In this document: positions 56,086 through 64,000 of the stretch, in pieces
How positions within the stretch are numbered: the stretch's first letter is position 1
Layout: the number at the start of each line of letters is the position of its first letter
Source of the DNA: Mesorhizobium sp. Root554
Lineage (GTDB): Bacteria; Pseudomonadota; Alphaproteobacteria; Rhizobiales; Rhizobiaceae
NCBI RefSeq assembly: GCF_001427025.1
Contig: NZ_LMGA01000001.1
Location: 2,204,221-2,268,220, forward strand
DNA: 64,000 nt
Direction of reading: 5' to 3'
The notes under the pieces: model-generated
Told to the model about the DNA's origin: nothing
Database searches by the model: none
Seen by the model: only the letters and a program-made list of their open reading frames with translations
Made by a program: the position numbers and the translations under genes

Positions 56086-56474
56086 TTGAGGATATCGCCC
56101 CTGAACCCGTAGGGTAGGATGTCGCCCATCGTCACCGTTTCCACTACACCGGTCTCGTCGCAGAGATAGAGCTTGGTATCGGGTTGCGTGAATTCCGCCA
56201 ACCGCTGGCGGCAGCCACCGCAGGGCGTGCATCTGGCCATGCGCTCGGCGATCACCGCGATTTCGGTGATCCTGCCCCCACCGCCCATGATGTAGTGGCC
56301 GAGCGCCGTCGTCTCGGCGCACCAGCCTTCCGGATAGGACGCCACCTCGATGTTCGCCCCGGCGAAGACGCGCCCATCCTCCGTACGCAACGCCGCCCCG
56401 ACCGGGAATTTGGAGTACGGCGCATAGGCCTTGGCCATGGCGGTCTGCGCGGCAAGGAAGAGGTCATGCGACAT
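56082..56474 (-). CDS. cdd: cytidine deaminase
   Basis: A 130-residue zinc deaminase. It converts cytidine or deoxycytidine to uridine or deoxyuridine. The catalytic motif is WCAETTALGHYI, with PCGGCRQRLAEF holding two Cys zinc ligands. Length is typical of the tetrameric form. It follows the second nucleoside permease gene by three bases and overlaps punA by four. Confidence 0.95.
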   Translation of the reverse strand: MSHDLFLAAQTAMAKAYAPYSKFPVGAALRTEDGRVFAGANIEVASYPEGWCAETTALGHYIMGGGGRITEIAVIAERMARCTPCGGCRQRLAEFTQPDTKLYLCDETGVVETVTMGDILPYGFRGDILK

Positions 56475-56477
56475 GGC

Positions 56478-57449
56478 TCACCGCTCCTTCACATACGGTA
56501 CGCCGCCGGCGCGTGGCGGGATCGCCTTTCCTATGAAGCCGGCGAGCAGCACGACGGTCAGCACATAGGGCAGCGCCTGCATGAACTGTACCGGCACCCG
56601 GCCGATCAGCGGCAGCGGCGTGCCTTGCAGCCGAATTGCCAGCGCGTCGAGGAAGCCGAACAGCAGGCAGGCGAACATGGCGTTGACGGGCTTCCACTTG
56701 GCGAAGATCAGCGCCGCCAGCGCGATATAGCCCTTGCCGGCGGTCATGTCCTTCACGAAGCCGCCATTCTGCACCATCGACAGATAGGCGCCTGCAAGAC
56801 CGGTCAGGATTCCGGTGCAGATGAGTGCGCGGTAACGTAGCCAGGCAACCGAAATGCCCGCCGTATCCACCGCCGCCGGATTTTCGCCGACAGCGCGCAG
56901 CCGCAAGCCGAAGCGGGTGCGGAACAGCACCCACCAGGTGAAGGGGACCGCGAGGAAGGCAAGATAGACCAGCACCGAGTGGCCCGAGATCAACTCGGCA
57001 TAGATCGGGCCGACGATCGGCACGCCGCGCAACGCATTGGCACCGGGAAAAATGATGGCCTCGAACCGTTCATTGGGCGCCAGCGCCGGCGTCCGGCCGC
57101 CTTGGCTGAACCAGGCCTGGCCGAGAATGACCGTGGACCCCGCCGCGATGAAATTGATCGCCACGCCCGACACGATCTGGTTGCCGCGATGGGTGATCGA
57201 GGCGAAGCCATGGACGAGCGCGAAGGCCACGGAAATCAGGATCGCCATGCCGAGGCCGATAAATGCCGAGTGAAACACCGAGGCGGCAGCCGCTCCGGCG
57301 AATGCTCCGACCAGCATCTTGCCTTCAAGGCCAATGTCGAAAACGCCCGCCCGCTCCGAATAGAGGCCGGCAAGGCAGGCCAGCAGCAGCGGCACGGAAA
57401 GGCGGATGGTCGAATCCAGCGTCTGGATGACGATGTTGAAGAAATCCAT
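56478..57449 (-). CDS. nucleoside ABC importer permease, second subunit
   Basis: A 323-residue inner-membrane permease with about ten hydrophobic segments, related to the RbsC-like permeases of BMP-type nucleoside importers (YufQ/NupQ-like). Recognisable regions are GLYSERAGVFDIGLEGKMLV and FRTRFGLRLRAVGENPAAVD, with TAGISVAWLRYRAL. It starts one base after the first permease gene ends. Context with cdd, punA and deoA supports nucleoside uptake. Confidence 0.92.
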   Translation of the reverse strand: MDFFNIVIQTLDSTIRLSVPLLLACLAGLYSERAGVFDIGLEGKMLVGAFAGAAAASVFHSAFIGLGMAILISVAFALVHGFASITHRGNQIVSGVAINFIAAGSTVILGQAWFSQGGRTPALAPNERFEAIIFPGANALRGVPIVGPIYAELISGHSVLVYLAFLAVPFTWWVLFRTRFGLRLRAVGENPAAVDTAGISVAWLRYRALICTGILTGLAGAYLSMVQNGGFVKDMTAGKGYIALAALIFAKWKPVNAMFACLLFGFLDALAIRLQGTPLPLIGRVPVQFMQALPYVLTVVLLAGFIGKAIPPRAGGVPYVKER

Positions 57450-57450
57450 C

Positions 57451-58590
57451 TCAGCCTCCCCCGCCCTTGGCCGCAGCCATGCCCATGGATTTCGGACTGA
57501 CGGACGCGAACAGCACCTGGATGTATGGCCTGAACATGTGTTCGAGCGCCCCCGCGAACAGGATGACGAGACCCTGAATGATGACGATCATGTCGCGGCT
57601 GATCGCCGGCATCTCGAAGGCCAATTCGGCGCCGCCCTGATACAGCGCGCCGAACAAAATGGCCGCCAATACAATTCCCACCGGGTGGGAACGGCCCATC
57701 AGGGCAACGGCGATGCCGACATAGCCGGCGCCGCTGACGAAATCGATGGCGACATTGTGCTGGTCGCCCATGGTCGGGTTGAGGGCCATCATGCCGGCCA
57801 GCGCGCCGGAGATCATCATGGCAATGATGATGATGCGGGTTTCCGAAATACCGGCATATTTCGCTGCCTTTGGGCTGTGGCCATAGGTGCGCATCTCGTA
57901 GCCCAGCTTGGTGCGCCAGATCAGCAGCCAGACCAGCCAGGCCATCAGCAGGGCCAGCAGGAAACTGACATTGAACGGCGCTGAACGAATTTTCGCTCCG
58001 AACAGTTCGATGATCCAGTTGAGTTTCGGCAACTGCCCGCCTTCGAGGAAGTTGCGCGTTTGCGGCGCTTGCGAGCCGGCTGGCTTCAGCGCGCCGACAA
58101 GGAAAAAGACCATTGTCGATGCGGCAATAAAATTGAACATGATCGTGGTGATGACGATGTGCGAGCCGCGCTTGGCTTGAAGATAAGCCGGGATCAGCGC
58201 CCACAGCGCGCCCATGACCGCGGATGCGACAATGGCTATGGGAAAGGTTATCCACCACGGCGTCACGCTGTCGAATACGAGACAGACGACCGCGACGCCC
58301 AAGCCCCCGATATAGGCCTGACCCTCGGTGCCGATGTTGAACAGGCCGCAATGCACCGCCACCGCGACCGACAGTCCCGTGAAGATGAAGGTCGTGGCGT
58401 AGAACAATGTGAAGGCGATGCCCTGCCCGCGTCCGAACGCGCCCTCGACCAGGATGACGGCGGCGCGGAACGGGTTTTCGCCGACCAGCAGCACGACGAA
58501 GCCGGCCACGACGAAAGCAACCAGCAGATTGATCAGGGGTATCAGGCCATAATCGGCCCAGCCCGGCAGCTTGGCATAGGGCGTGCTCAT
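57451..58590 (-). CDS. nucleoside ABC importer permease, first subunit
   Basis: A 379-residue inner-membrane permease (YufP/NupP-like) with about ten hydrophobic segments. Typical regions are AVHCGLFNIGTEGQAYIGGL and WRTKLGYEMRTYGHSPKAAK, with YAGISETRIIIIAMMISGAL. Its ATG overlaps the stop of the ATPase gene (58587-58590). With the second permease and the ATPase it forms the membrane complex of a nucleoside importer. Confidence 0.92.
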   Translation of the reverse strand: MSTPYAKLPGWADYGLIPLINLLVAFVVAGFVVLLVGENPFRAAVILVEGAFGRGQGIAFTLFYATTFIFTGLSVAVAVHCGLFNIGTEGQAYIGGLGVAVVCLVFDSVTPWWITFPIAIVASAVMGALWALIPAYLQAKRGSHIVITTIMFNFIAASTMVFFLVGALKPAGSQAPQTRNFLEGGQLPKLNWIIELFGAKIRSAPFNVSFLLALLMAWLVWLLIWRTKLGYEMRTYGHSPKAAKYAGISETRIIIIAMMISGALAGMMALNPTMGDQHNVAIDFVSGAGYVGIAVALMGRSHPVGIVLAAILFGALYQGGAELAFEMPAISRDMIVIIQGLVILFAGALEHMFRPYIQVLFASVSPKSMGMAAAKGGGG

Positions 58591-60119
58591 TCGGCCGCCT
58601 CCTTGTGCTCGACACCGGCCATGAGCAGGCCAAGCTCGCCTTCCGTCGTATCGGAACCACGTTCGCCGACGATGCGGCCGGCGAACATGACGAGGATGCG
58701 GTCGGACAGCGAGCGGATCTCGTCCAGTTCGACCGAGACCAGCAACACCGCCTTGCCGGCGTCGCGCATGGCGATCAGCCGCTTGTGGATGAACTCGATG
58801 GCGCCGACATCGACGCCGCGTGTCGGCTGCCCGACGATCAGCACGCCGGGATCCTGCTCAATTTCGCGCGCCAGCACGATCTTCTGCTGGTTGCCGCCGG
58901 AGAAATTGGCGGTCTTGAGCCGGCAGTTCGCCGGCCTGATGTCGTATTTCTCGATCTTGTCCCTGGCGTCCTTCTGGATGGCGTCGATGTTGAGGAACGG
59001 ACCTTTCAGATATTGCTCGTCATCCTGATAGCCGAGGATGGAGTTTTCGTTTTCCTCGAAGGCGAGCACCAGGCCGACATGGTGACGGTCCTCCGGCACA
59101 TGGGCGAGTCCGCGCTCGCGCAATTCCCCGGGATCGGCCGCGCCCGTCAGGTCGATCGGCTTGCCGTCCAGCGTCACACTGCCGGAAACGGCCTTGCGGA
59201 TGCCGGAAATGGCTTCCAGAAGTTCCGACTGGCCGTTGCCGGCGACGCCAGCGATGCCGACGATCTCGCCGGCGCGCACGTCGAAGGAGACATCGTCCAC
59301 CATCGTCACGCCGCGCAAATCCTTGACCGTCAGGTTCTTCACCGAAAGCTTGACGCCTTCCGCCTGCATCGCGTCCTTTTCCACACGCAGCAGCACGCGG
59401 CGTCCGACCATCAGCTCGGCGAGTTCCTCGACCGTGGTCTTCTTCGTCTCGCGCGTGGCGACGATCGTGCCCTGCCGCATGACCGAGACGCTGTCGGTGA
59501 TCGCCATGATCTCGCGCAGCTTGTGCGTGATCAGCACGATGGTTTTGCCCTGCTCCTTGAGCTGGCCGAGAATGCGGAACAGATGGTCGGCTTCCGCCGG
59601 CGTCAGCACGCCGGTCGGCTCATCAAGGATCAGGATTTCGGCGCCCCGATAGAGCGCCTTGAGGATTTCGACGCGTTGCTGCAAGCCGACCGGCAGTTCC
59701 TCGATCAGCGCGTCGGGGTTGACCTGCAGGCCATATTCACGCTCCAGCCGGATCAGTTCCGACCGTGCCTTGGCGATGGAGGATTTCAGCAGCGCGTTGC
59801 TCTCGGCCCCGAGGATGACATTTTCCAGCACGGTGAAATTGTCGACCAGCATGAAGTGCTGATGCACCATGCCGATGCCCGCCGTGATGGCATCGTTGGA
59901 GGTCTTGATCGTCGCCGGCTTGCCGTTGACGCGGATTTCGCCGCTGTCGGCCTGGTAGAAACCGTAGAGGATCGACATCAGCGTCGACTTGCCGGCGCCG
60001 TTCTCGCCGACGATGCCGTGGATCGTGCCACGGGCGACCTCCAGATTGATGTCGCGGTTGGCCTGGACGGCGCCGAAGCTCTTATTGATGCCGATCAGCT
60101 CGATTGCGGCTTCCGCCAT
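58587..60119 (-). CDS. nucleoside ABC importer ATP-binding protein (double cassette)
   Basis: A 510-residue protein with two ABC domains, as in RbsA/NupO-type importers. The first has Walker A GENGAGKST at about residues 37-45, LPVGLQQRVEILKAL and LILDEPTGVLTP. The second has a degenerate Walker A (GVAGNGQSEL), signature SGGNQQKIVLAREI and VLIVGQPTRGVDVG. It is the first gene of the transport-salvage operon. The periplasmic partner is the BMP-family protein encoded 2.8 kb upstream, which is unusual. Confidence 0.93.
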   Translation of the reverse strand: MAEAAIELIGINKSFGAVQANRDINLEVARGTIHGIVGENGAGKSTLMSILYGFYQADSGEIRVNGKPATIKTSNDAITAGIGMVHQHFMLVDNFTVLENVILGAESNALLKSSIAKARSELIRLEREYGLQVNPDALIEELPVGLQQRVEILKALYRGAEILILDEPTGVLTPAEADHLFRILGQLKEQGKTIVLITHKLREIMAITDSVSVMRQGTIVATRETKKTTVEELAELMVGRRVLLRVEKDAMQAEGVKLSVKNLTVKDLRGVTMVDDVSFDVRAGEIVGIAGVAGNGQSELLEAISGIRKAVSGSVTLDGKPIDLTGAADPGELRERGLAHVPEDRHHVGLVLAFEENENSILGYQDDEQYLKGPFLNIDAIQKDARDKIEKYDIRPANCRLKTANFSGGNQQKIVLAREIEQDPGVLIVGQPTRGVDVGAIEFIHKRLIAMRDAGKAVLLVSVELDEIRSLSDRILVMFAGRIVGERGSDTTEGELGLLMAGVEHKEAAE

Positions 60120-60316
60120 ACGGCTGTTCCCACTTTTGTTTTTTTATCGACCGGTCAAAAGTCGTAGCATGGCGCGGCTGGCCATGCCAACGGCCTGCCG
60201 GTTCTATCACTCTCGACAAAACCCCGCCCGCTTGTCAATTTCGGCACGAGCAAAATTGCCGCCCCCGCGCGAACATGCATTCGAGCGTTGTCGGGCAGCC
60301 ACATAGGAACATTCGC

Positions 60317-60526
60317 ATGACAGTGCCCACAGACCGGCTGACCACGCTGGAAATCCGCGCCGCCGAGCAGGAGCGGACCATCGAGGAACTTTCGGCGCAG
60401 ATCGCCGAACAGTGGAAGGTGATCGAAAGGATGCAGCGCAAGCTGGATGCGCTGACGGACCGGTTTCTCGTTCTGGAGGAGCAGGCCGCGCCGGATGTGC
60501 CGATCACCAAGCCGCCGCACTGGTAG
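60317..60526 (+). CDS. slyX: SlyX family protein
   Basis: A 69-residue coiled-coil protein with ALTDRFLVLEEQ-type heptads (residues 8-58) and the C-terminal IPHYHH-like end replaced by TKPPHW. Such short proteins are named SlyX from Escherichia coli, with no known function. The ATG at 60317 gives the usual length; the upstream frame is non-coding. It is monocistronic and lies between the nucleoside ATPase gene and the DUF4394 gene. Confidence 0.85.
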   Translation: MTVPTDRLTTLEIRAAEQERTIEELSAQIAEQWKVIERMQRKLDALTDRFLVLEEQAAPDVPITKPPHW

Positions 60527-60615
60527 TTCCATCAGCCACTCATAGGTCCGGCCCCGGCAAACCGGGACCGGACAGGTTCAGGCTCGGAACATCAAGCTGT
60601 CCCGACCCGAATTGG

Positions 60616-61398
60616 TTACATCGCCTTGAGCACGGCGATGTCGCGCAAGGCACCCGACGCGCCAGTGATGTCGCCGGTCTTTTCGGCTCCACCCGTTTCC
60701 AGGTTGACCTTGTACAGCGCTCCCGAGGCCACCAGCCAGCCCGTGTTGGCGCCCTCGGCCGTCGTATGGACGTCGAAGGCATACGCATCCGATGTCACGC
60801 CGAGCGCGCCGATGGTCTTGAGCGTCCCGTCATTGGGCTTCGTCTGCTGGAGGAAATTGCCGGCCGCGTCGATATCGTACATGGCGGTCTTTTCCGGCTT
60901 GCCGTGCGAGTTGATATAGGCGGTGGCGACGACGTTCGGCTTGGAATCCGCGCCCTTGTCGCCGGCCTCGAAGTTCAGCGCGCCGTCCTGTGTCACCTCG
61001 CCGGTATCGGGATTGGCGCGCAGATTGGTGCCGTCCGAACCCATGACGCGCAGCCGATCCGACGTCGGGTTGAAATCGACGCTTGCCGAAACGCCGTCGG
61101 GCAGCATCTTGGTCAGCTTGCCGCCGGCCGTCGCCGCGCCCGCTTCATCGATCGCAACGATGGTGCCGTCGCCATCCACGCCATAAAGCTTGCCGTCGGC
61201 GGGCCGCATGTCGATGCCAATCAGCCTGTCGACGCCTGTCACATCGACGGTTTTGGTCACTTCCGGCTTTTCGGTGTCGAACCACACCAGCGTCTTTTCT
61301 CCGGTAAGGCCGACGACCGGCGCCGCATTGGCCGATATCGCCATCAGGCTGGCGCCCGCGATGAGAAAGGCGGAAAGGGTTTTGTTGTGAACGTTCAT
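60616..61398 (-). CDS. DUF4394 secreted protein
   Basis: A 260-residue secreted protein. A signal peptide ends near ANA (MNVHNKTLSAFLIAGASLMA). The mature part has repeated short strands: GLTGEKTLVWFDTEKPEVT, IGIDMRPADGKLYGVDGDG, VDFNPTSDRLRVMGSDGTN and LRANPDTGEVTQDGALNF. This is the DUF4394 beta-propeller-like pattern, of unknown function. It is divergent from an ECF sigma operon, and its upstream region contains an element pair matching that of the sigma gene, so it is a likely sigma target. Confidence 0.85.
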   Translation of the reverse strand: MNVHNKTLSAFLIAGASLMAISANAAPVVGLTGEKTLVWFDTEKPEVTKTVDVTGVDRLIGIDMRPADGKLYGVDGDGTIVAIDEAGAATAGGKLTKMLPDGVSASVDFNPTSDRLRVMGSDGTNLRANPDTGEVTQDGALNFEAGDKGADSKPNVVATAYINSHGKPEKTAMYDIDAAGNFLQQTKPNDGTLKTIGALGVTSDAYAFDVHTTAEGANTGWLVASGALYKVNLETGGAEKTGDITGASGALRDIAVLKAM

Positions 61399-61439
61399 GG
61401 CGGGTCTCCTTGTATCCGCAAGATGAGCCTTGCCCTTGC

Positions 61440-61468
61440 CTTACCCGCGAGGACACATTGCGGATGCA
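61440..61468 (-). promoter_or_regulatory. ECF-type promoter of the DUF4394 gene
   Basis: On the minus strand TGCATCC (61468-61462) is followed by GTAAG (61444-61440). The start of one element to the start of the other is 24 bases, as in the divergent sigma promoter. The interval before the ATG at 61398 is about 41 bases, enough for a short leader. Confidence 0.6.
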
Positions 61469-61493
61469 GCGCCCGAAGAAAAATTTCCGCTCT

Positions 61494-61522
61494 TGCATCC
61501 GCCGGCGTTCCTTGTGTGTATG
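61494..61522 (+). promoter_or_regulatory. ECF-type promoter of the sigma operon
   Basis: TGCATCC (61494-61500) is followed by GTATG (61518-61522) at the same 24-base spacing as the divergent site. The two share TGCATCCGC, a central TCCT and GTA(T/A)G. This suggests both genes are read by the same sigma factor, giving autoregulation. Confidence 0.6.
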
Positions 61523-61561
61523 ACAATCGAGGTTTCCTGCTCTGCAAGGTCCGGGAGGACG

Positions 61562-62113
61562 ATGGACGCGACTTCCGACGACGATCTGTGCACAGCGCTG
61601 CTGGTGCGCGTGGCCAGGGGCGACCGGGCTTCGCTGGGCGAGCTTTTCGCCCGCGAAGCCGGCAGGCTGATTGCCGTTGCGCGGCGCATCCTGCGGCGGT
61701 CCGACCTGGCGGAGGAAGCTGTCCAGGATGCTTTCGTGGCGGTATGGCAGCGGGCATCGACCTATGATGGCGCACGCGGCTCGGCGCGCGCCTGGCTGAC
61801 CACCATCGTGCGCAATCGCGCCCTCAACATGCTGCGCGACGGCGCCCGGCTCGACTATGTCGATGACGACATGCTGGAGCATTTTGGCGAACGCAGCGCC
61901 GATGCCGAGGCCGCCTACGCTGCCTTGCCGGACCGCGAGGCTCTCAAGCAATGCCTTGGCCAATTGGATGCGTCGCGGCGGCGCTCGATCCTGCTTGCCT
62001 ATGTGGTCGGATTCACCCATGGCGAAATCGCAGCCGACCTCAAGGCGCCGGTGGGGACGGTGAAGGCCTGGATCAGGCGTGGCATGATCGCCCTGCAGGA
62101 GTGCCTGTCATGA
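61562..62113 (+). CDS. ECF RNA polymerase sigma factor
   Basis: A 183-residue sigma-70-family factor of the ECF group. Region 2 is EAVQDAFVAVWQRASTYDGA with RAWLTTIVRNRALNMLRD; region 4 is GFTHGEIAADLKAPVGTVKA with WIRRGM. It directs RNA polymerase to promoters released by its anti-sigma factor. The ATG at 61562 is chosen because GGGAGGACG stands right before it. It is coupled to the anti-sigma gene by an ATGA overlap at 62110-62113. It resembles SigK-like members. Confidence 0.93.
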   Translation: MDATSDDDLCTALLVRVARGDRASLGELFAREAGRLIAVARRILRRSDLAEEAVQDAFVAVWQRASTYDGARGSARAWLTTIVRNRALNMLRDGARLDYVDDDMLEHFGERSADAEAAYAALPDREALKQCLGQLDASRRRSILLAYVVGFTHGEIAADLKAPVGTVKAWIRRGMIALQECLS

Positions 62114-62868
62114 CCGACAACGAGCAGAGAATGGCGCGCGCCGGCGACTATGTGCTGGGTCTGATGAGCGAGGAGGAACGCGACCGGGCCGAACACGACA
62201 TGGAACGCGACGCCGCCTTTCGCGATGCGGTGCTGACGGCGGCGCAGCACTTCCACAAGCTCGACCTGACCACAGCTCCCGAGCCCGTTCCGGACCAACT
62301 CTGGCAAAAGGTATCCGAACGCATTGCCAGTCTGCCGCAGATGCAGGCTGCCGAAACCGCCCCCGCCTCGCCCTCGAAACCGCGCGTGGCGGCGAACGCC
62401 AGACCGAAGCGCTTTGGGCTCCATTCGCTCGGCGGACGTGGCGGTTTCGCCATCGCCGCCTCGCTGGCCGCCGCCTGCGCGATCGGCTATTTCGGCGCGC
62501 TCGCCACCGTGACGAACCCCCAGCCAGTGGTCGTGGTGGTGCTCGATACGCCAGCCAACACGCCCGGCGCCATTTTCGAAGCTTTCGCCGACGACAGCGT
62601 CCGCATCGTCCCGCTCGAGGAATTCACCGTGCCGGCCGGCCAGACCATGCAGGTCTGGACGCTTTACGACAAGGCTGTCGGGCCGGTCTCGCTCGGCACC
62701 ATCGGCGCCAAGGCGACAGAAGTGCGCCTGCAAGGCCCGCATCTGCCCCTGCCGAAACCCGAACAGCTCTACGAGATCACGCTGGAGCCATCGCCCGGAT
62801 CACCGACCGGCAAGCCGACCGGGCCGATTCTGGTCAAGGGTTTCGCCAGGCAGCCGGCGCGCAGCTGA
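62110..62868 (+). CDS. anti-sigma factor (RskA-like)
   Basis: A 252-residue membrane protein. The cytoplasmic N-terminal part (about 1-95) has the anti-sigma domain DYVLGLMSEEERDRAEHDME. A single membrane segment is GGFAIAASLAAACAIGYFGA (residues about 115-134). The periplasmic part fits the anti-sigma-K domain (FEAFADDSVRIVPLEEFTVP; MQVWTLYDKAVGPVSLGTIG). It holds the sigma factor at the membrane until a signal is sensed. The signal is unknown. Confidence 0.9.
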   Translation: MTDNEQRMARAGDYVLGLMSEEERDRAEHDMERDAAFRDAVLTAAQHFHKLDLTTAPEPVPDQLWQKVSERIASLPQMQAAETAPASPSKPRVAANARPKRFGLHSLGGRGGFAIAASLAAACAIGYFGALATVTNPQPVVVVVLDTPANTPGAIFEAFADDSVRIVPLEEFTVPAGQTMQVWTLYDKAVGPVSLGTIGAKATEVRLQGPHLPLPKPEQLYEITLEPSPGSPTGKPTGPILVKGFARQPARS

Positions 62869-62879
62869 TCAAAGCAAAA

Positions 62880-62902
62880 CCGCCGGGACAATGCCCCGGC
62901 GG
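62880..62902 (-). terminator. terminator of the BMP-family binding-protein gene
   Basis: CCGCCGGG and CCCGGCGG pair around a seven-base loop; on the minus strand TTTTGCTTTG follows. It lies 34 bases after the stop of the binding-protein gene and also faces the end of the anti-sigma gene, so it may serve both. Confidence 0.8.
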
Positions 62903-62935
62903 CTCGAACCTTATTTAAAATCAGTCGTAGGCAGT

Positions 62936-63925
62936 TCAGTACGGGCAGGCACTGTCGGCCGTATAATCATGCACCTCGACTGTGCCGGCGATGATGTCGG
63001 CCTTGGCCTTTTCGGCGGCTGCCTTCATGTCGGCGGTCACGAGATCCTTGTTGTTGTCGTCCATGGCGTAATCCACACCGCCTTCCTTGAGGCCGAGATC
63101 CTGGAGGCCGCCGCTGAACTTGTCGTCCTTGGCGTCCATGAAGGTGGTGTAGACGGCAACGTCGACGCGCTTCAGCATCGAGGTCAGCACCTTGCCGGGC
63201 TGCAGGCCGTTCTGGTTGGAATCGACGCCGATGCCGAGCTTGCCGCCATCCGCCGCAGCCTGCAGCACGCCAACCCCGGTGCCACCGGCCGCCGCATAGA
63301 TGACGTCCGCGCCCTGGTCCATCTGCGTCTTGGCGATTTCACCGCCCTTGGCCGGGTCGTTCCAGGCCGCCGGCGTATCGCCGGTCATGTTCTGGATAAC
63401 CTCCGTCGCCCCGGCGGACTTGGCGCCGCCGACATAGCCGCAGCCGAACTTGCGGATCAGCGGAATGTCCATGCCGCCGACGAAGCCGACCTTCTTCGAC
63501 TTGGAGGCCATCGCGGCCAGCACGCCCACGATGTAGGAGCCTTCCTGTTCCTTGAATTTAAGCGACCGCACATTCGGCAGGTCGACCTGATCGTCGATAA
63601 TGGCGAACTTCAGCTCGGGATATTCGGCGGCCACCTTCTTCAGCGAATCCACCCACGAGAAGCCGGCCATCACGATCGGGTTGCGGCCGTCCTCGGCGAA
63701 GCGGCGCAAGGCCTGCTCGCGCTGCGAGGCGTTGGAAACCTCGAACTCGACATAGGAGATGCCGGTTTCGGTCTTGAATTTCTCGGCGCCGTTATAGGCC
63801 GCTTCGTTGAACGATTTGTCGAACTTGCCGCCCAGATCGTAGAGCAGCGCCGGCTGGATATCGGCGGCGAAGGCCGGCATGACCATTGCGGTTGCGGCCA
63901 GGAGGCCGAGAACGAGACGTTTCAT
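62936..63925 (-). CDS. BMP-family nucleoside-binding lipoprotein-like protein
   Basis: A 329-residue periplasmic substrate-binding protein of the BmpA/PnrA family, whose members bind purine nucleosides. A signal peptide (MKRLVLGLLAATAMVMPAFA) lacks a lipobox Cys, so the mature protein is soluble. Family regions include DLGGKFDKSFNEAAYNGAEK, PIVMAGFSWVDSLKKVA, GGMDIPLIRKFGCGYVGGAK and AAAGGTGVGVLQAAADG. The ATG at 63925 is preferred over a GTG at 63934. It ends with its own terminator, so it is not co-transcribed with the ATPase and permeases at 56.5-60.1 kb, although it is their likely partner. Confidence 0.9.
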   Translation of the reverse strand: MKRLVLGLLAATAMVMPAFAADIQPALLYDLGGKFDKSFNEAAYNGAEKFKTETGISYVEFEVSNASQREQALRRFAEDGRNPIVMAGFSWVDSLKKVAAEYPELKFAIIDDQVDLPNVRSLKFKEQEGSYIVGVLAAMASKSKKVGFVGGMDIPLIRKFGCGYVGGAKSAGATEVIQNMTGDTPAAWNDPAKGGEIAKTQMDQGADVIYAAAGGTGVGVLQAAADGGKLGIGVDSNQNGLQPGKVLTSMLKRVDVAVYTTFMDAKDDKFSGGLQDLGLKEGGVDYAMDDNNKDLVTADMKAAAEKAKADIIAGTVEVHDYTADSACPY

Positions 63926-64000
63926 GTGATCCACACCCTGTCGGTTGTTTCCGTTTTCGCGCCCCGCGCTGCCGGTTTGAAGCCAGGCGCACAGGGTTCC

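Noticed and set aside
58605..60167. A 520-codon plus-strand frame opposite the nucleoside ATPase
   Set aside because: It mirrors codon bias of the ATPase gene, which has all ABC motifs; the frame has no ribosome site or domain.

Overview
The window is high-GC chromosomal DNA from an alphaproteobacterium of the order Hyphomicrobiales (Rhizobiales), most likely near Mesorhizobium, Aminobacter or Phyllobacterium. This rests on the rpsU product and its Ala/Pro-rich tail, tandem DUF992 genes, small GxPxLAGQ secreted proteins, a heterotetrameric sarcosine oxidase operon and a punA-deoA-cdd nucleoside operon. I see no rRNA, tRNA, CRISPR array, insertion sequence or prophage, so assignments rest on protein motifs and operon layout.

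Layout. (1) Bases 1-5.9 kb hold an unfamiliar co-directional cluster: a nucleotidyltransferase fused to a PqqD-like domain, a helical protein of unknown function, two thymidylate-kinase-like P-loop kinases flanking a cupin-like protein, an orotate phosphoribosyltransferase-like protein, and an XRE regulator cut by the window edge. It is the best candidate for an undescribed system. (2) 6.0-15.0 kb: pdxH, a three-subunit molybdenum hydroxylase followed by a BtpA/SgcQ-family protein, a methyltransferase, a type-2 OMP decarboxylase, an EamA transporter and a second methyltransferase. (3) 15.0-27.2 kb: a polyamine/iron-type ABC importer, iron alcohol dehydrogenase, DUF2569 protein, aldehyde dehydrogenase, glutamine-synthetase-like ligase, APC permease, N-formylglutamate-amidohydrolase-like enzyme and a divergent RpiR regulator. 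Together they look like a gamma-glutamylation route for catabolism of an amine or amino alcohol. (4) 27.4-33.2 kb: an RND efflux pump, a MaoC hydratase and a TetR regulator. (5) 33.3-41.7 kb: sarcosine oxidase soxB-D-A-G with an extra membrane-protein gene between soxB and soxD, a HEAT-like protein, and a GH5 glycosidase broken by two frameshifts. (6) 41.8-48 kb: rpsU, a TPR lipoprotein, two DUF992 proteins, coaBC and a scattered family of tiny secreted proteins with UUCG-loop terminators. (7) 48-53.9 kb: LysR regulator, ubiB-ubiE, add, upp and a retropepsin-like protein. (8) 53.9-63.9 kb: a nucleoside importer and salvage operon (ATPase, two permeases, cdd, punA, deoA). Its BMP-family binding-protein gene lies 2.8 kb upstream, beyond slyX, a DUF4394 gene and an ECF sigma/anti-sigma pair.

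Two regulatory patterns were read directly from the bases. First, the ECF sigma operon and the divergent DUF4394 gene each carry TGCATCC and GTA(T/A)G elements at identical spacing, which suggests autoregulation and a target. Second, three palindromic GTACATG-type sites sit just upstream of a small secreted-protein gene. Coordinates of broken genes and alternative starts are explained per entry. No database search was possible, so family names are recognition from motifs.
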